The notes under the pieces are model-generated. The model was not told the origin of the DNA. It saw only the letters and a list, made by a program, of their open reading frames with translations, and ran no database searches. From NCBI GenBank assembly GCA_002339125.1, contig DDJQ01000033.1:1-56050 (forward strand): a stretch of DNA of 56,050 nt, written 5' to 3'. Within the stretch, counting starts at the first letter, position 1. Each line of letters begins with the position of its first letter. Positions 24,360-33,256 of the stretch are shown in pieces. The translations under genes were made by a program, and so were the position numbers. This DNA is from Alteromonadaceae bacterium UBA2620 (GTDB lineage Bacteria > Pseudomonadota > Gammaproteobacteria > Enterobacterales > Alteromonadaceae).

Positions 24360-27038
24360 ATGAAAAAACGACTATTACTTGCAGCTGCTATTACTGCATC
24401 ACTGGGTTTTACCTCGCCGGTTTTAGCCGAGCAAGACACCTTTGAAATGTGGCCAGCTGCCCAATACAACGCCAGCATTCCTACCAGCCAGGATGTGCTC
24501 GGTTATGAACTGGGTGAGCGCATTACCAGCCATGCTGATACCTTAAAATACTATTATGCATTACAGGCTGCTGCGCCTGACAATATCAAAGTAGTGGAGT
24601 TCGGTGAAACCTGGGAAGGGCGTAAGCTCATTTACGCGGTAATCGGTTCTAGAGAAAACCTCGCCAACCTTGAGCAATTTGCTAAAAACATGAACCGTCT
24701 GGCTGACCCAAGAACCACCTCTGCCAGTGAAGCCAAAAAACTAATTGCTTCTTTGCCATCGTCAGTTTGGCTGGAGCACGGTGTCCACGGCAACGAAATT
24801 TCCAGTACGGATGCATCAATGGTAACGGCTTACCATTTACTGGCCGCTACTAATCAACCTATGGTAAAAAATATCCTTGATAACACCCTGGTGTTTATCG
24901 ATCCGATGCAAAATCCTGATGGCCGTATGCGCTTTATCAATCAGTATTATGCAACAGTGGGGATGGAGCACAGTACCGACCGCCTGAGCGCTGAGCACAA
25001 CGAGCCCTGGCCGCGCGGACGTTCCAACCATTATCTGTTCGATATGAACCGTGACTGGCTGGCTATCACCCAGCCTGAAACCAAAGCGCGCATTCGTGTA
25101 ATTAACAAATACAAACCCACTGTGGTCATCGACCTGCATGAAATGGGCGGCGACTCGAGCTACTTCTTTGTGCCTGCTGCGCAGCCTATCAACCCTCATA
25201 TGCAGAAAGAGCAGTTGGACAATAACGTTACCATCGGTAAGAACAACGCAAAATACTTCGACCAATTTGGCTTCAGCTACTACACCCGGGAAGTATTTGA
25301 TGCATTCTATCCTGGCTACGGTGACAGCTGGCCAACTTTCTATGGTGCTTCTGCGGCAACTTATGAGGTTGCGTCTGCCCGGGGTGAGCAATTTGAAAAG
25401 CTGGACGGCAGTATTTTGCAATACCGGGATACAGTGCAGCGCCATTTCGTAGCGTCCATGGCAACGGCCGAAACCACCGCAGAACATCGTGAAAAAATCC
25501 TCAGCGACTTTTATCTTTATCAACAAAAAGCGATTGAAGCAGGTAAAGATGATGACGAGCGTACCTTTATTCTTCCAAACGTCAGAGACAGGGCTGCAAC
25601 GCATCGGTTAGCCACATTAATGGCAGAGCATGGTGTGGAGGTTAAACAGGCCTCAGAGAGCTTCAGAGCGTGCGGTGAGCGCTATAAGGCTGGCGCATTT
25701 ATTATTGATACCGCCCAGCCACGAGGACTGTTTGCCAAAACCACCTTTACCCAACAGGTGGATATGGATAAAACCTTTGTGGCTGAACAGGAGCGCCGCC
25801 GGGCCAATAAACTTCGCGATCAGATCTATGATGTCACTGGCTGGTCTCTGCCTTTAATGTTCAATGTTGATACCGAAAGCTGTGACGATGCAGTAAAAGT
25901 AGAAGGCGAGATGATCACCGCTGATATGCCGCTGCAATCCGAACTGATTAACGCCGATGCCAAGGTGGCCTACCTTGTGCCGTGGGGCGATATGTCAGCA
26001 GGGCGGTTCTTAACGGCGGCACTGCGTGCAGGCATCCGGGTTAAGAGTGCAGACCAGGCCTTTAAGATGGAATCGGGTAGCTATCCTGCCGGTACCCTGA
26101 TTGTAGAAGTTGCGCAAAACGGTAAAAACCTGGCAGAGCAAATCAGTGAGATTGCCACCGAGACTGGCGCCAGAGTAGTGGGTGTGGATACCAGCTGGGT
26201 GGTTGAAGGGCCAAGCTTTGGCAGTGAAAATACTGCAGGCATGAGCGCACCGAAAATCGCCATGGCATGGGATGAACCTACCAGCTCACTGAGTGCAGGC
26301 AGTCTGCGTTTTGTCATTGAGCGGCAGTTTAATTATCCGGTAACGGCTATCCGCGCCGGCAATATGAGCTGGGCTAACCTCAGTGATTATCAGGTTATCA
26401 TTCTGCCTTCCGGTAACTATGCCAGACATCTGGGTGCAGGCGGTGCAGAAAACCTGAAAGACTGGGTAAGCAAAGGTGGTGTACTAATTACCATAGCTAA
26501 TGCGACTCAGTGGGCAGCCAGCGAGAAGGTTGGTCTGTTGGATGTGAAGCGCGAGTATGCCTTAAAAGACGAAGACGTAACCGCAAAGGGTGATGGTGAC
26601 GTGGTCGAGGGTACCACCATCGAAAACCGACAAGGTTTCCTCAACGCCATAGAAAACGAGCAGGAACTACCAGACTATGTGGCGGGTATTCTTACCCGGG
26701 TTGAAGTTGACCAGGAGCACTGGCTTACCGCAGGGGTGAATTCCGAAGTGGTGGCTATGGTTACCGGTAACGATATTTACAGCCCAATCAAACTGGAGTC
26801 CGGTAAAAACGTGGCCTGGTTTAAGGGCCAGGAGGAAGTGGTAGCCAGTGGTTATATCTGGGATGAGTTTAAAACGCAGAGCGCTTATAAGCCGTTTCTG
26901 ATCCACCAACCTATGGGTCGGGGGATGGTTATCGCTTATACCCAGGAGCCAACAGTCAGGGCTTATCTTGACGGCTTAAATGTGATGTTTATGAATAGCA
27001 TATTCCGCGCCTCAGCCCATGCCTATCCACTGCGATAA
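24360..27038 (+). CDS. Secreted M14-family zinc carboxypeptidase-like protein
   Basis: I start at ATG 24360, giving MKKRLLLAAAITASLGFTSPVLA and a clear signal peptide cut before Glu24; the longer TTG start adds only three residues. In the 892-residue protein the M14 zinc ligands are visible: His143 and Glu146 in GVHGNEIS, and His260 in VVIDLHEMGG. MQNPDGR near 184 fits the substrate-binding region, and Glu336 in TYEVASARGEQ is a likely catalytic Glu. The remaining 500 residues resemble the long C-terminal part of marine M14 peptidases, including a glutamine-amidotransferase-like stretch (VIILPSGNYARHLGAGGAENL near 675). It probably degrades extracellular peptides. It is a single gene with its own terminator. 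Confidence 0.88.
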   Translation: MKKRLLLAAAITASLGFTSPVLAEQDTFEMWPAAQYNASIPTSQDVLGYELGERITSHADTLKYYYALQAAAPDNIKVVEFGETWEGRKLIYAVIGSRENLANLEQFAKNMNRLADPRTTSASEAKKLIASLPSSVWLEHGVHGNEISSTDASMVTAYHLLAATNQPMVKNILDNTLVFIDPMQNPDGRMRFINQYYATVGMEHSTDRLSAEHNEPWPRGRSNHYLFDMNRDWLAITQPETKARIRVINKYKPTVVIDLHEMGGDSSYFFVPAAQPINPHMQKEQLDNNVTIGKNNAKYFDQFGFSYYTREVFDAFYPGYGDSWPTFYGASAATYEVASARGEQFEKLDGSILQYRDTVQRHFVASMATAETTAEHREKILSDFYLYQQKAIEAGKDDDERTFILPNVRDRAATHRLATLMAEHGVEVKQASESFRACGERYKAGAFIIDTAQPRGLFAKTTFTQQVDMDKTFVAEQERRRANKLRDQIYDVTGWSLPLMFNVDTESCDDAVKVEGEMITADMPLQSELINADAKVAYLVPWGDMSAGRFLTAALRAGIRVKSADQAFKMESGSYPAGTLIVEVAQNGKNLAEQISEIATETGARVVGVDTSWVVEGPSFGSENTAGMSAPKIAMAWDEPTSSLSAGSLRFVIERQFNYPVTAIRAGNMSWANLSDYQVIILPSGNYARHLGAGGAENLKDWVSKGGVLITIANATQWAASEKVGLLDVKREYALKDEDVTAKGDGDVVEGTTIENRQGFLNAIENEQELPDYVAGILTRVEVDQEHWLTAGVNSEVVAMVTGNDIYSPIKLESGKNVAWFKGQEEVVASGYIWDEFKTQSAYKPFLIHQPMGRGMVIAYTQEPTVRAYLDGLNVMFMNSIFRASAHAYPLR

Positions 27039-27063
27039 CGTTAGTCATCAATAACCTTAAAAC

Positions 27064-27106
27064 AAAAACGGCGACATCAATTGAATATTGAGTCGCCGTT
27101 TTTTTT
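27064..27106. terminator. Bidirectional terminator between the M14 peptidase and the convergent lipoprotein gene
   Basis: CGGCGAC (27069-27075) pairs with GTCGCCG (27092-27098), with extra inner pairing TCAAT/ATTGA. The plus strand has eight T residues after it, and the minus strand has an A/T-rich tail, so it can serve both genes. Confidence 0.85.
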
Positions 27107-27121
27107 ATATTTGCTTCCCGC

Positions 27122-27559
27122 TTAAAGGGCGGTGATATTCAGCATCAAACTGGTATTCGGGCTGCCTTTCACCGTGAATCTGTAGGTTGCAGTGCGAGGT
27201 GGCGTAAAGCGCATGTTAGCGGCTTCTGCGCCGCAGGTTAGCGACATGGATTGTTTAAGTGCAATGGCCAGACCTTTATAACTGGCGCCACAGGTTTGAC
27301 CGGTTGTCCAGTTGGCATTGGAAAACTTAAAGTCGTAGGGCTGCTCATCGGCAATCAGTTCAACATCCACGTACCAGCCATTACTACCGCGCTGTAATTG
27401 ATAAGCCGGTTTGGCTTCCCACCAGTTAAATACACCACGCAGGTACCAGTCTGAAAATACAATTTCTGGCTGTTTTTCCTGAAAGACGGGGTACTGACCG
27501 GTTTGCGTACAGGCTGTCATCAACAGGGATAACGGCAGAGCTAGCCAACGTTTTTGCAT
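27122..27559 (-). CDS. Small predicted lipoprotein with a possible starch-binding-like beta domain
   Basis: I choose the start at 27559 (MQKRWLALPLSLLMTAC), a signal peptide with a lipobox ending at Cys17; the longer frame to 27595 only adds a non-signal-like tail. The 145-residue product continues with DWYLRGVFNWWEAKPAYQLQ and YDFKFSNANW. That pattern (YLRG.FN.W ... G.Y...V.L ... YDFKF....W) is typical of CBM48/pullulanase-associated immunoglobulin-like domains in marine bacteria, so I infer a carbohydrate-binding fold. No catalytic domain is present. Two later Cys residues (in GQTCGASY and LTCGAE) may form a disulfide. It lies alone between two terminators. Confidence 0.6.
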   Translation of the reverse strand: MQKRWLALPLSLLMTACTQTGQYPVFQEKQPEIVFSDWYLRGVFNWWEAKPAYQLQRGSNGWYVDVELIADEQPYDFKFSNANWTTGQTCGASYKGLAIALKQSMSLTCGAEAANMRFTPPRTATYRFTVKGSPNTSLMLNITAL

Positions 27560-27580
27560 GATTGACTCCAAACTAAAGAA

Positions 27581-27609
27581 AATAAAAAAGGGCACGCCTG
27601 GTGCCCTTT
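27581..27609 (-). terminator. Terminator after glyS
   Basis: GGGCAC (27590-27595) and GTGCCC (27601-27606) surround a 5-base loop. On the minus strand six T residues follow. It lies 15 bases past the glyS stop and precedes the lipoprotein gene start at 27559. Confidence 0.85.
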
Positions 27610-27623
27610 AATGTACTTTATTG

Positions 27624-29693
27624 TTATTTGGCTAATAACGAAATGTCTGCGGTAGTGATAAACAGACTACGCAGTAATAACAGCAACGCCAGGCGGTTTG
27701 TTTTTACTGCCGGGTCGTCGGCCATCACCATTACGTTATCAAAGAAAGCATCGATACTAGGGCGTAACGTTGCCAGCTGAGCCAGTACTTCAGTGTATTC
27801 ACGGTTAGCCGCATGGCTGTGAATACCGTCCTGAATCGCTTTAATATCGTTATACAAGGCGACTTCTGCATCTTCTGAGAGCAATGCCTCATCAACTTTC
27901 TGATCACCCTCAACGTTATTCTTGGCAAGAATATTCGCTACCCGCTTGTTGGCAGCGGCCAGCGCCTCCGCGGCTTCATTTTGCTTAAAGCCGGCAACAG
28001 CGTTAACGCGCGCTAAGTAATCGGTTGGCTGTGTAGGGCGACGGGCAGAAACGGCCTGAATAACGTCGGTTTCCACATCCTGATCGTGTAGCAGGGCATT
28101 AAAGCGGCCTAATACGAAATCGACTACCTGTTCGATGACGTCCTGATTGGTAAGCTTATCACTGTAAATCTCAGCGGCCTTAGCAACCACATCCTGAAGG
28201 TCAATCAGTAATGATTTTTCGGTGATAATCCGTAATACACCAATGGCAGCACGACGCAGCGCAAACGGGTCTTTATCGCCTTTAGGTAACTGGCCTATAC
28301 CAAAAATACCTACCAGCGTATCGAACTTATCAGCAAGTGCCACTGCAGCACTTTCCGGCGCTTCAGGTAATTCGTCGCCGGCAAAGCGTGGCAAATACTG
28401 CTCGTATAACGCATTGGCAACCGGCGCTGGCTCACCATCGTGCAAAGCATAGTATTTACCCATAACGCCCTGCACATCCGGAAACTCCATGACCATGTCA
28501 GTCATCAGATCGGTTTTGGATAACAGACCTGCACGTTGCGCGTGGGCATTATCTGCACCAATGATATCGGCAATGTAACCCGATAACGCCGCAATGCGAT
28601 CCGACTTTTCCTTTAAAGTCCCTAGCTGCTTCTGAAACAGCACTGACTCAAGAGAAGCTAAACGTGACTCGAGAGATTGCTTTTTGTCGGTATTAAAGAA
28701 AAACTCGGCATCTGCAAGGCGCGGGCGGATGACCTTTTCGTTACCGTGAATAATCTGAATCGGATCGTGACTCTCGATATTGGTAACAAACAAGAATTTA
28801 TTGGATAAAGAGCCGTCTTTATTCAGCAAAGGCACGTATTTCTGATCGCCTTTCATGGTGTAAATCAGGGCTTCTTTTGGCACTTCCAGGAAAGCTTCGT
28901 CGAAACCTGCCTGCAACACCACCGGCCACTCAACCAATGCTGCGATTTCGTTTAACAGGCTTTCATCGTAATCGGCAATCAGGCCCAGTTCGTCGGCTTT
29001 AGCATTCAGTGATTCAGCAATGCTGGTTGCGCGGCTGGCGAAATCGGCTACAACATAATGGGCTTTCAACGCACTCTGGTAATTATCAGCGTGATCCAGT
29101 TCAAAGGTTTTCTCACCGTGAAAACGGTGGCCCTGAATTGTTCTGGCACTGCTTAATCCAAGCGTAGCGATATCAATCAGTTCATCACCATAAAGCGCAC
29201 ACAGCGTGTGTACCGGGCGAATAAACTGGGTGTTGTAGTCACCCCATTTCATTGGTTTAGGGATTGGTAGTTTAGCAATCGCCTGACTGACAATGTCTTC
29301 CAGCAGCTCACTAATCTTCTGGCCTTTTACTTCGGCCTTGTACATCAGCCATTCGCCTTTATCGGTAACCAGACGGTCAGCATCTTCAACACTGATACCA
29401 TTACCGCGGGCCCAGCCCATGGCTGCTTTGGTTGGATTGCCGTCTGCGTCAAAGGCGGCAGAGACGGCAGGGCCGCGTTTTTCTACTACTTTATCCTGCT
29501 GTGATTCGGCCAGGGTTGTAACGTACACAGCCAAACGACGCGGCGCGGCAAACCACTGAACATTGCTGTAACCCAGCTCTGCTGCGCTTAACGCATCTTT
29601 GATGTTATCGGCAAAGCTTGAGCCCAGTTGGATAAGGGCTTTCGGGGGTAGCTCTTCGGTACCCAGTTCAACTAATAAATTTTCGGTGCGCAC
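27624..29693 (-). CDS. glyS: Glycyl-tRNA synthetase beta subunit
   Basis: A 689-residue beta chain that begins MRTENLLVELGTEELPPKAL, the conserved family start, and has KRGPAVSAAFD near 74 and the HD-domain-like middle part. Length equals E. coli GlyS (689). It binds tRNA in the alpha2beta2 enzyme. Its start is 3 bases after the glyQ stop, so glyQ and glyS are coupled. Confidence 0.98.
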   Translation of the reverse strand: MRTENLLVELGTEELPPKALIQLGSSFADNIKDALSAAELGYSNVQWFAAPRRLAVYVTTLAESQQDKVVEKRGPAVSAAFDADGNPTKAAMGWARGNGISVEDADRLVTDKGEWLMYKAEVKGQKISELLEDIVSQAIAKLPIPKPMKWGDYNTQFIRPVHTLCALYGDELIDIATLGLSSARTIQGHRFHGEKTFELDHADNYQSALKAHYVVADFASRATSIAESLNAKADELGLIADYDESLLNEIAALVEWPVVLQAGFDEAFLEVPKEALIYTMKGDQKYVPLLNKDGSLSNKFLFVTNIESHDPIQIIHGNEKVIRPRLADAEFFFNTDKKQSLESRLASLESVLFQKQLGTLKEKSDRIAALSGYIADIIGADNAHAQRAGLLSKTDLMTDMVMEFPDVQGVMGKYYALHDGEPAPVANALYEQYLPRFAGDELPEAPESAAVALADKFDTLVGIFGIGQLPKGDKDPFALRRAAIGVLRIITEKSLLIDLQDVVAKAAEIYSDKLTNQDVIEQVVDFVLGRFNALLHDQDVETDVIQAVSARRPTQPTDYLARVNAVAGFKQNEAAEALAAANKRVANILAKNNVEGDQKVDEALLSEDAEVALYNDIKAIQDGIHSHAANREYTEVLAQLATLRPSIDAFFDNVMVMADDPAVKTNRLALLLLLRSLFITTADISLLAK

Positions 29694-29696
29694 CTT

Positions 29697-30602
29697 TTAC
29701 TGCTCCTTCTTACACAGCGGGAAACCAAGCTCTTCACGGGCATTGTAATAAGCTTGTGCAACGGCTTTGGCAAGGGTTCTAACGCGTAAGATGTAACGTT
29801 GTCTCTCCGTAACAGATATCGCGTGGCGGGCATCCAGCAGGTTAAATGCATGGGATGCTTTCATTACCTGCTCATAAGCCGGTAACGGCAGATTCTTTTC
29901 AATCAGCATTTGACAAGCCGTTTCGCACTCATCAAACGTTCTGAACATGACGTCAACGTTGGCATATTCAAAGTTATAGGTGGATTGCTCCACTTCGTTC
30001 TGGTGGAACACATCGCCGTAGGTCACTTTACCCATTGGGCCGTCAGTCCAGACCAGATCGTAAATGCTGTCGACGCCCTGGATATACATGGCCAGACGCT
30101 CAAGACCGTAAGTGATCTCACCGGTAACAGGTTTACACTCAAGGCCACCCACTTGCTGGAAGTAGGTAAATTGGGTCACTTCCATACCATTCAGCCAGAT
30201 TTCCCAGCCCAGACCCCATGCACCCAGGGTAGGTGATTCCCAGTTATCTTCTACAAAGCGAATGTCGTGCACCAGTGGGTCGAAGCCAAGCTCTTTTAAC
30301 GAGCCTAAATAAAGCTCCTGGAAGTTATCCGGAGAAGGCTTGAGCATGACCTGAAACTGATAGTAATGCTGCAGACGGTTAGGGTTTTCACCATAGCGAC
30401 CGTCAGTAGGGCGTCGGCTTGGTTGCACGTAAGCACTGCTAATAGGCTCCGGGCCCAACGAACGCAGGAACGTCATAGGGTGAAAGGTACCTGCTCCAAC
30501 TTCCATATCCAGTGGTTGAATAATCACACAACCTTGTCTGGCCCAGTAATCCTGTAAGGCAAGGATCAAGCCCTGAAATGTTTTAATATCGTACTTGTGC
30601 AT
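29697..30602 (-). CDS. glyQ: Glycyl-tRNA synthetase alpha subunit
   Basis: The 301-residue class II synthetase catalytic chain has FQGLILALQDYWARQGCVI at the start, then the segment FLRSLGPEPISSAYVQPSRR and the GLGWEIWLNGMEVTQFTYFQQ block. It makes glycyl-adenylate and charges tRNA-Gly together with GlyS. A candidate -10 element TATACT lies on the minus strand at 30646-30651. The divergent neighbour is tag. Confidence 0.98.
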   Translation of the reverse strand: MHKYDIKTFQGLILALQDYWARQGCVIIQPLDMEVGAGTFHPMTFLRSLGPEPISSAYVQPSRRPTDGRYGENPNRLQHYYQFQVMLKPSPDNFQELYLGSLKELGFDPLVHDIRFVEDNWESPTLGAWGLGWEIWLNGMEVTQFTYFQQVGGLECKPVTGEITYGLERLAMYIQGVDSIYDLVWTDGPMGKVTYGDVFHQNEVEQSTYNFEYANVDVMFRTFDECETACQMLIEKNLPLPAYEQVMKASHAFNLLDARHAISVTERQRYILRVRTLAKAVAQAYYNAREELGFPLCKKEQ

Positions 30603-30786
30603 ACATTAACGAATATAACTGACTGATGACTTAAAGAGGTGGGTTAGTATACATTTTGTCAGGCCATGAATGTAGGCCTAGGGTGGCTTAATTACCCGCT
30701 TGTTGACTAAAAAGTCCGGTTTATTCCAACAAAACCGGCGTTGTACAGCGAAGAGTATTACGGTTGTCCTATCACAGGAGAGAAAA

Positions 30787-31374
30787 ATGAGTGAAAGTGT
30801 TATTCGGTGTGGCTGGGTGTCGGACGATCCGATTTATCAGCAATACCATGATGAAGTATGGGGGCGGCCTGAATATGACTCCCAGCAGCTGTTTGCAAAA
30901 CTGTGTCTGGATGGACAGCAGGCCGGCCTGAGCTGGATTACGATTTTAAAAAAACAGGCGGGGTTTGAAGCGGCCTTTCATCAGTTCGATCCGGTAAAAA
31001 TTGCCGCCATGAACGACCAGGATGTAGAGCGATTGCTACAAAATCCACAGATTATTCGCAGCCGGGCAAAAATTAATGCCATTATTACTAACGCCAGAGC
31101 CTATCTGGCTCTTACTGAAAACATCGAATTCAGTGACTTTATCTGGCAGTTCACCAACCATAAAACTGTGGTCAATCAGTGGCAGGATTACCGCGACGCG
31201 CCTACCAGTACCGAAGAATCAAAGGCAATGGCAAAGGCACTCAAAAAAGCGGGTTTTAAATTTGTTGGCGAGACGATTTGCTATGCATTTATGCAGGCTG
31301 TGGGCATGGTCAACGACCACACCACAGACTGTCATTGTTACGAAAGCGTGCGGGAATTGGCTAACTGCGGATAG
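30787..31374 (+). CDS. tag: DNA-3-methyladenine glycosylase I
   Basis: I choose ATG 30787, with AGGAGAG nine bases before it, which gives MSESVIRCGWVSDDPIYQQYHDEVWG; the longer frame adds unrelated residues. The 195-residue protein keeps the zinc-binding set Cys8, His21, His178 and Cys182 (HTTDCHC) and the substrate pocket. Tag removes 3-methyladenine from DNA. Its last 37 bases overlap the end of the convergent DUF2489 gene on the other strand. Confidence 0.96.
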   Translation: MSESVIRCGWVSDDPIYQQYHDEVWGRPEYDSQQLFAKLCLDGQQAGLSWITILKKQAGFEAAFHQFDPVKIAAMNDQDVERLLQNPQIIRSRAKINAIITNARAYLALTENIEFSDFIWQFTNHKTVVNQWQDYRDAPTSTEESKAMAKALKKAGFKFVGETICYAFMQAVGMVNDHTTDCHCYESVRELANCG

Positions 31375-31817
31375 CGCTCTTCACAGTAGGCGATAATAGC
31401 CGGCAGCTCTTTTAATACCGGCGTTTCGTGTTGCTCTTCGATAGCTTCCCGGGCTTTGTCTTCATTGAAGCGCTGCTGTTTGGATAACGCTTTACGGTCT
31501 TCTAAAATGGCAAAACCGCTAACTTCAGTAAACAGTGTATGAATAGCCGGATACTCATCCGAATAGTCACGAGCTTCTTCCGGGAGTGCCCTGAGTAATC
31601 GGCAGATACGTATGGTACCTTCTGATACGTTACACTGTTGCTGCTGCATTGCTCTGGCAATGGTGTGAATACTTTCAAACATCACTACCAGGCGCTTTTC
31701 ACGGGCATCCTTTTGGCGAGCGTTTTGCTGCTGTAACTGAAAAACCAGTTTGCCGGCGTAAACACCCAGCCCGGCGATGATCAGCAGACCAATGCTAACC
31801 AGAATTATCCAAAGCAT
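31338..31817 (-). CDS. DUF2489 membrane-anchored protein
   Basis: A 159-residue protein with one N-terminal membrane helix (LWIILVSIGLLIIAGLGVYAG) followed by a charged, helical domain with Gln/Arg/Lys repeats. It resembles the DUF2489 family found beside yihI in Vibrio and Alteromonas relatives. Function is unknown. It is 2 bases after yihI and probably cotranscribed. Its 3' end overlaps tag by 37 bases. Confidence 0.8.
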   Translation of the reverse strand: MLWIILVSIGLLIIAGLGVYAGKLVFQLQQQNARQKDAREKRLVVMFESIHTIARAMQQQQCNVSEGTIRICRLLRALPEEARDYSDEYPAIHTLFTEVSGFAILEDRKALSKQQRFNEDKAREAIEEQHETPVLKELPAIIAYCEERYPQLANSRTLS

Positions 31818-31819
31818 AG

Positions 31820-32308
31820 TTATTTCTCGTAGTCGTCCAGTTTCAATGCATCGAGTGCATCTAATTCGTCGATTTCGTCTTCCTCATCTTCGTCATCACT
31901 GATACCCATCAGGTCACACAACACTTTATGGCGAGCCATAGTGGTATCCACATAGTGCTGCTGCTCCTTGGTTATCTTCTCACCGTCATCCAGTTTATCC
32001 AGTAAGCTGGCCAGACGATCATCAGCCTCAATGGCCGCTAATTCTTCAGCCGGGGTAGCAAACTTGCGCTTTTCAATCTTAGCCGGTACTGATTTGATCA
32101 GTGGCACCGGTTTCTTACTGCCTAAGCGCGGGTCTTTGTTGGAATTGGAAGCGGCTTTATCAGCCTTCTTCTGTTCAACATTATGTCGGCTACCCGGGGC
32201 TTTGCCTTTGTGCTTTTTAGGCCGTTCAGAAGACTTGGTATTAACATGATCAGGGTTCTTACGAACGCCAATCAAACCTACCTTTCTGGATTTTTTCTTT
32301 TTTGCCAT
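31820..32308 (-). CDS. yihI: Der GTPase-activating protein YihI
   Basis: The 162-residue protein starts MAKKKKSRKVGLIGVRKNP, is very basic in its first half and acidic at the end (DDEDEEDEIDELDALD), the pattern of YihI. YihI stimulates the GTPase Der and so slows late 50S assembly. The neighbourhood yihI / candidate csr RNA / engB mirrors E. coli yihI-csrC-yihA. Confidence 0.93.
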   Translation of the reverse strand: MAKKKKSRKVGLIGVRKNPDHVNTKSSERPKKHKGKAPGSRHNVEQKKADKAASNSNKDPRLGSKKPVPLIKSVPAKIEKRKFATPAEELAAIEADDRLASLLDKLDDGEKITKEQQHYVDTTMARHKVLCDLMGISDDEDEEDEIDELDALDALKLDDYEK

Positions 32309-32370
32309 AGTGTTTTGTCGAGCTCCTGCGCTCTGGTGCAGTGTTTAATAGCTACCATTATAACGCGTTA

Positions 32371-33006
32371 TTACGCGAGCTTCTGCATCAATACAATGTC
32401 GCGGTCGGGAAAGATCACATTTAACTGATACTCCCGGGCCAGCCAGGTAAAGGTTTCAACAGAAAAGAAGCTGACGTGCGTGGGGTCGTTCTTATAATGC
32501 CAGTTGGCAAATTTTTCGGCACTCAGCACCCGCTTGGTCATGATGGCCAGCCACCCCTCGGGCGCGAGTAGTTCCATCCAGCGCTGCCATTCTGTTGCCG
32601 GTGAGTGGAAATGTTCGATAGATTCTGTCGCCGTGATCAAATCATAGCTGGTGCCGGGGATTTCATCCGGGCCAAAAAAGGGGTCAAAACAATCAGCATC
32701 AAAGCCCGCTTTGTTAAGTAAGTGCGCCAGTGCCGGGCAGGGGCCTGAGCCGTAATCCAACACTTTAGCATTCGTATTCAGATGTGGCGTAATACAGTCT
32801 ACTAAACGATTAAGGTAGCGTAGGTAGCCTTCGTCTTCGAGGCTATTCTGATGCAGGCGATACTCAGCCAGTTCCTGTTCCGGGTCTGGTAAGAATTGCG
32901 GATCGACAAACACCAACAGACACTGATTGCAGCGCAAGTAGGTACGTTTTTTATCCTGATGAAACTGAACGTATTGTTTAGACTGGCAAAGTGGGCAATT
33001 AAACAT
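32371..33006 (-). CDS. Class I SAM-dependent methyltransferase with N-terminal zinc ribbon
   Basis: The 211-residue protein starts with CPLC and a later CNQC (residues 4-7 and 26-29), a probable zinc ribbon. A Methyltransf_23-type fold follows: VLDYGSGPCPALAHLL near 86, TATESIEHFHSP near 128 and HYKNDPTHVSFFS near 172. The substrate is unknown. It lies between yihI and the candidate csr-type RNA, and the RNA terminator at 33020-33050 is 14 bases before its start. Confidence 0.8.
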   Translation of the reverse strand: MFNCPLCQSKQYVQFHQDKKRTYLRCNQCLLVFVDPQFLPDPEQELAEYRLHQNSLEDEGYLRYLNRLVDCITPHLNTNAKVLDYGSGPCPALAHLLNKAGFDADCFDPFFGPDEIPGTSYDLITATESIEHFHSPATEWQRWMELLAPEGWLAIMTKRVLSAEKFANWHYKNDPTHVSFFSVETFTWLAREYQLNVIFPDRDIVLMQKLA

Positions 33007-33019
33007 GATTTACTGCAAT

Positions 33020-33050
33020 AAAAAAGGTGATGTTATCACACCATCACCTT
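33020..33050 (-). terminator. Terminator of the candidate csr-type RNA
   Basis: AAGGTGATG (33024-33032) and CATCACCTT (33042-33050) are perfectly complementary around a 9-base loop. Six T residues follow on the minus strand (33020-33025). It sits upstream of the methyltransferase start, so it must end a transcript from the gap above. Confidence 0.85.
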
Positions 33051-33250
33051 GTTAATTGAGTGTCAGATGACACCTCTCCCGTTAGTGCACTTCTCTGTGC
33101 GGCTGGCTTTCCTGCAGTGCTCCCCTTATTTTTCTTTTTCACAGAGCATTTTTTGTTCTGGGTCTTCCTGACACTTTATGAATTCATCCGTGGACTGACT
33201 TTTTATTTTTGTTGTTATTGTCGGGCTGTTTCACAACAGGTTTCACGACG
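33020..33250 (-). ncRNA. csrC: Candidate CsrB/CsrC-family regulatory RNA
   Basis: The 336-base gap between the methyltransferase and cytochrome c4 genes holds a minus-strand, GGA-rich region: ACGGATG (GGA at 33187-33189), TCAGGAAG (33166-33168), AGGGGAGC (33121-33123), GCAGGAAAG (33110-33112) and ACGGGAGAGG (33077-33079). It ends in an intrinsic terminator. CsrA binds A/CANGGA motifs, and CsrB/CsrC RNAs titrate CsrA this way. In E. coli csrC lies between yihI and yihA (engB); the same interval is used here. A promoter-like pair TTGTAA / TAAGCT (33279-33284, 33257-33262, 16-base spacer) would give a 5' end near 33250 and an RNA of about 230 nt, close to E. coli CsrC (245). Five motifs is fewer than usual. 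Confidence 0.6.
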
Positions 33251-33256
33251 CAAACT

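Noticed and set aside
24837..25604. Long (255-codon) minus-strand frame inside the M14 peptidase gene.
   Set aside because: It is antisense to a well-supported gene with zinc-ligand motifs; its own product shows no domain.
30716..30738. CCGGTTT/AAACCGG repeat upstream of tag as a terminator.
   Set aside because: No T-run follows on either strand; it could be a weak operator, but there is nothing more to support it.
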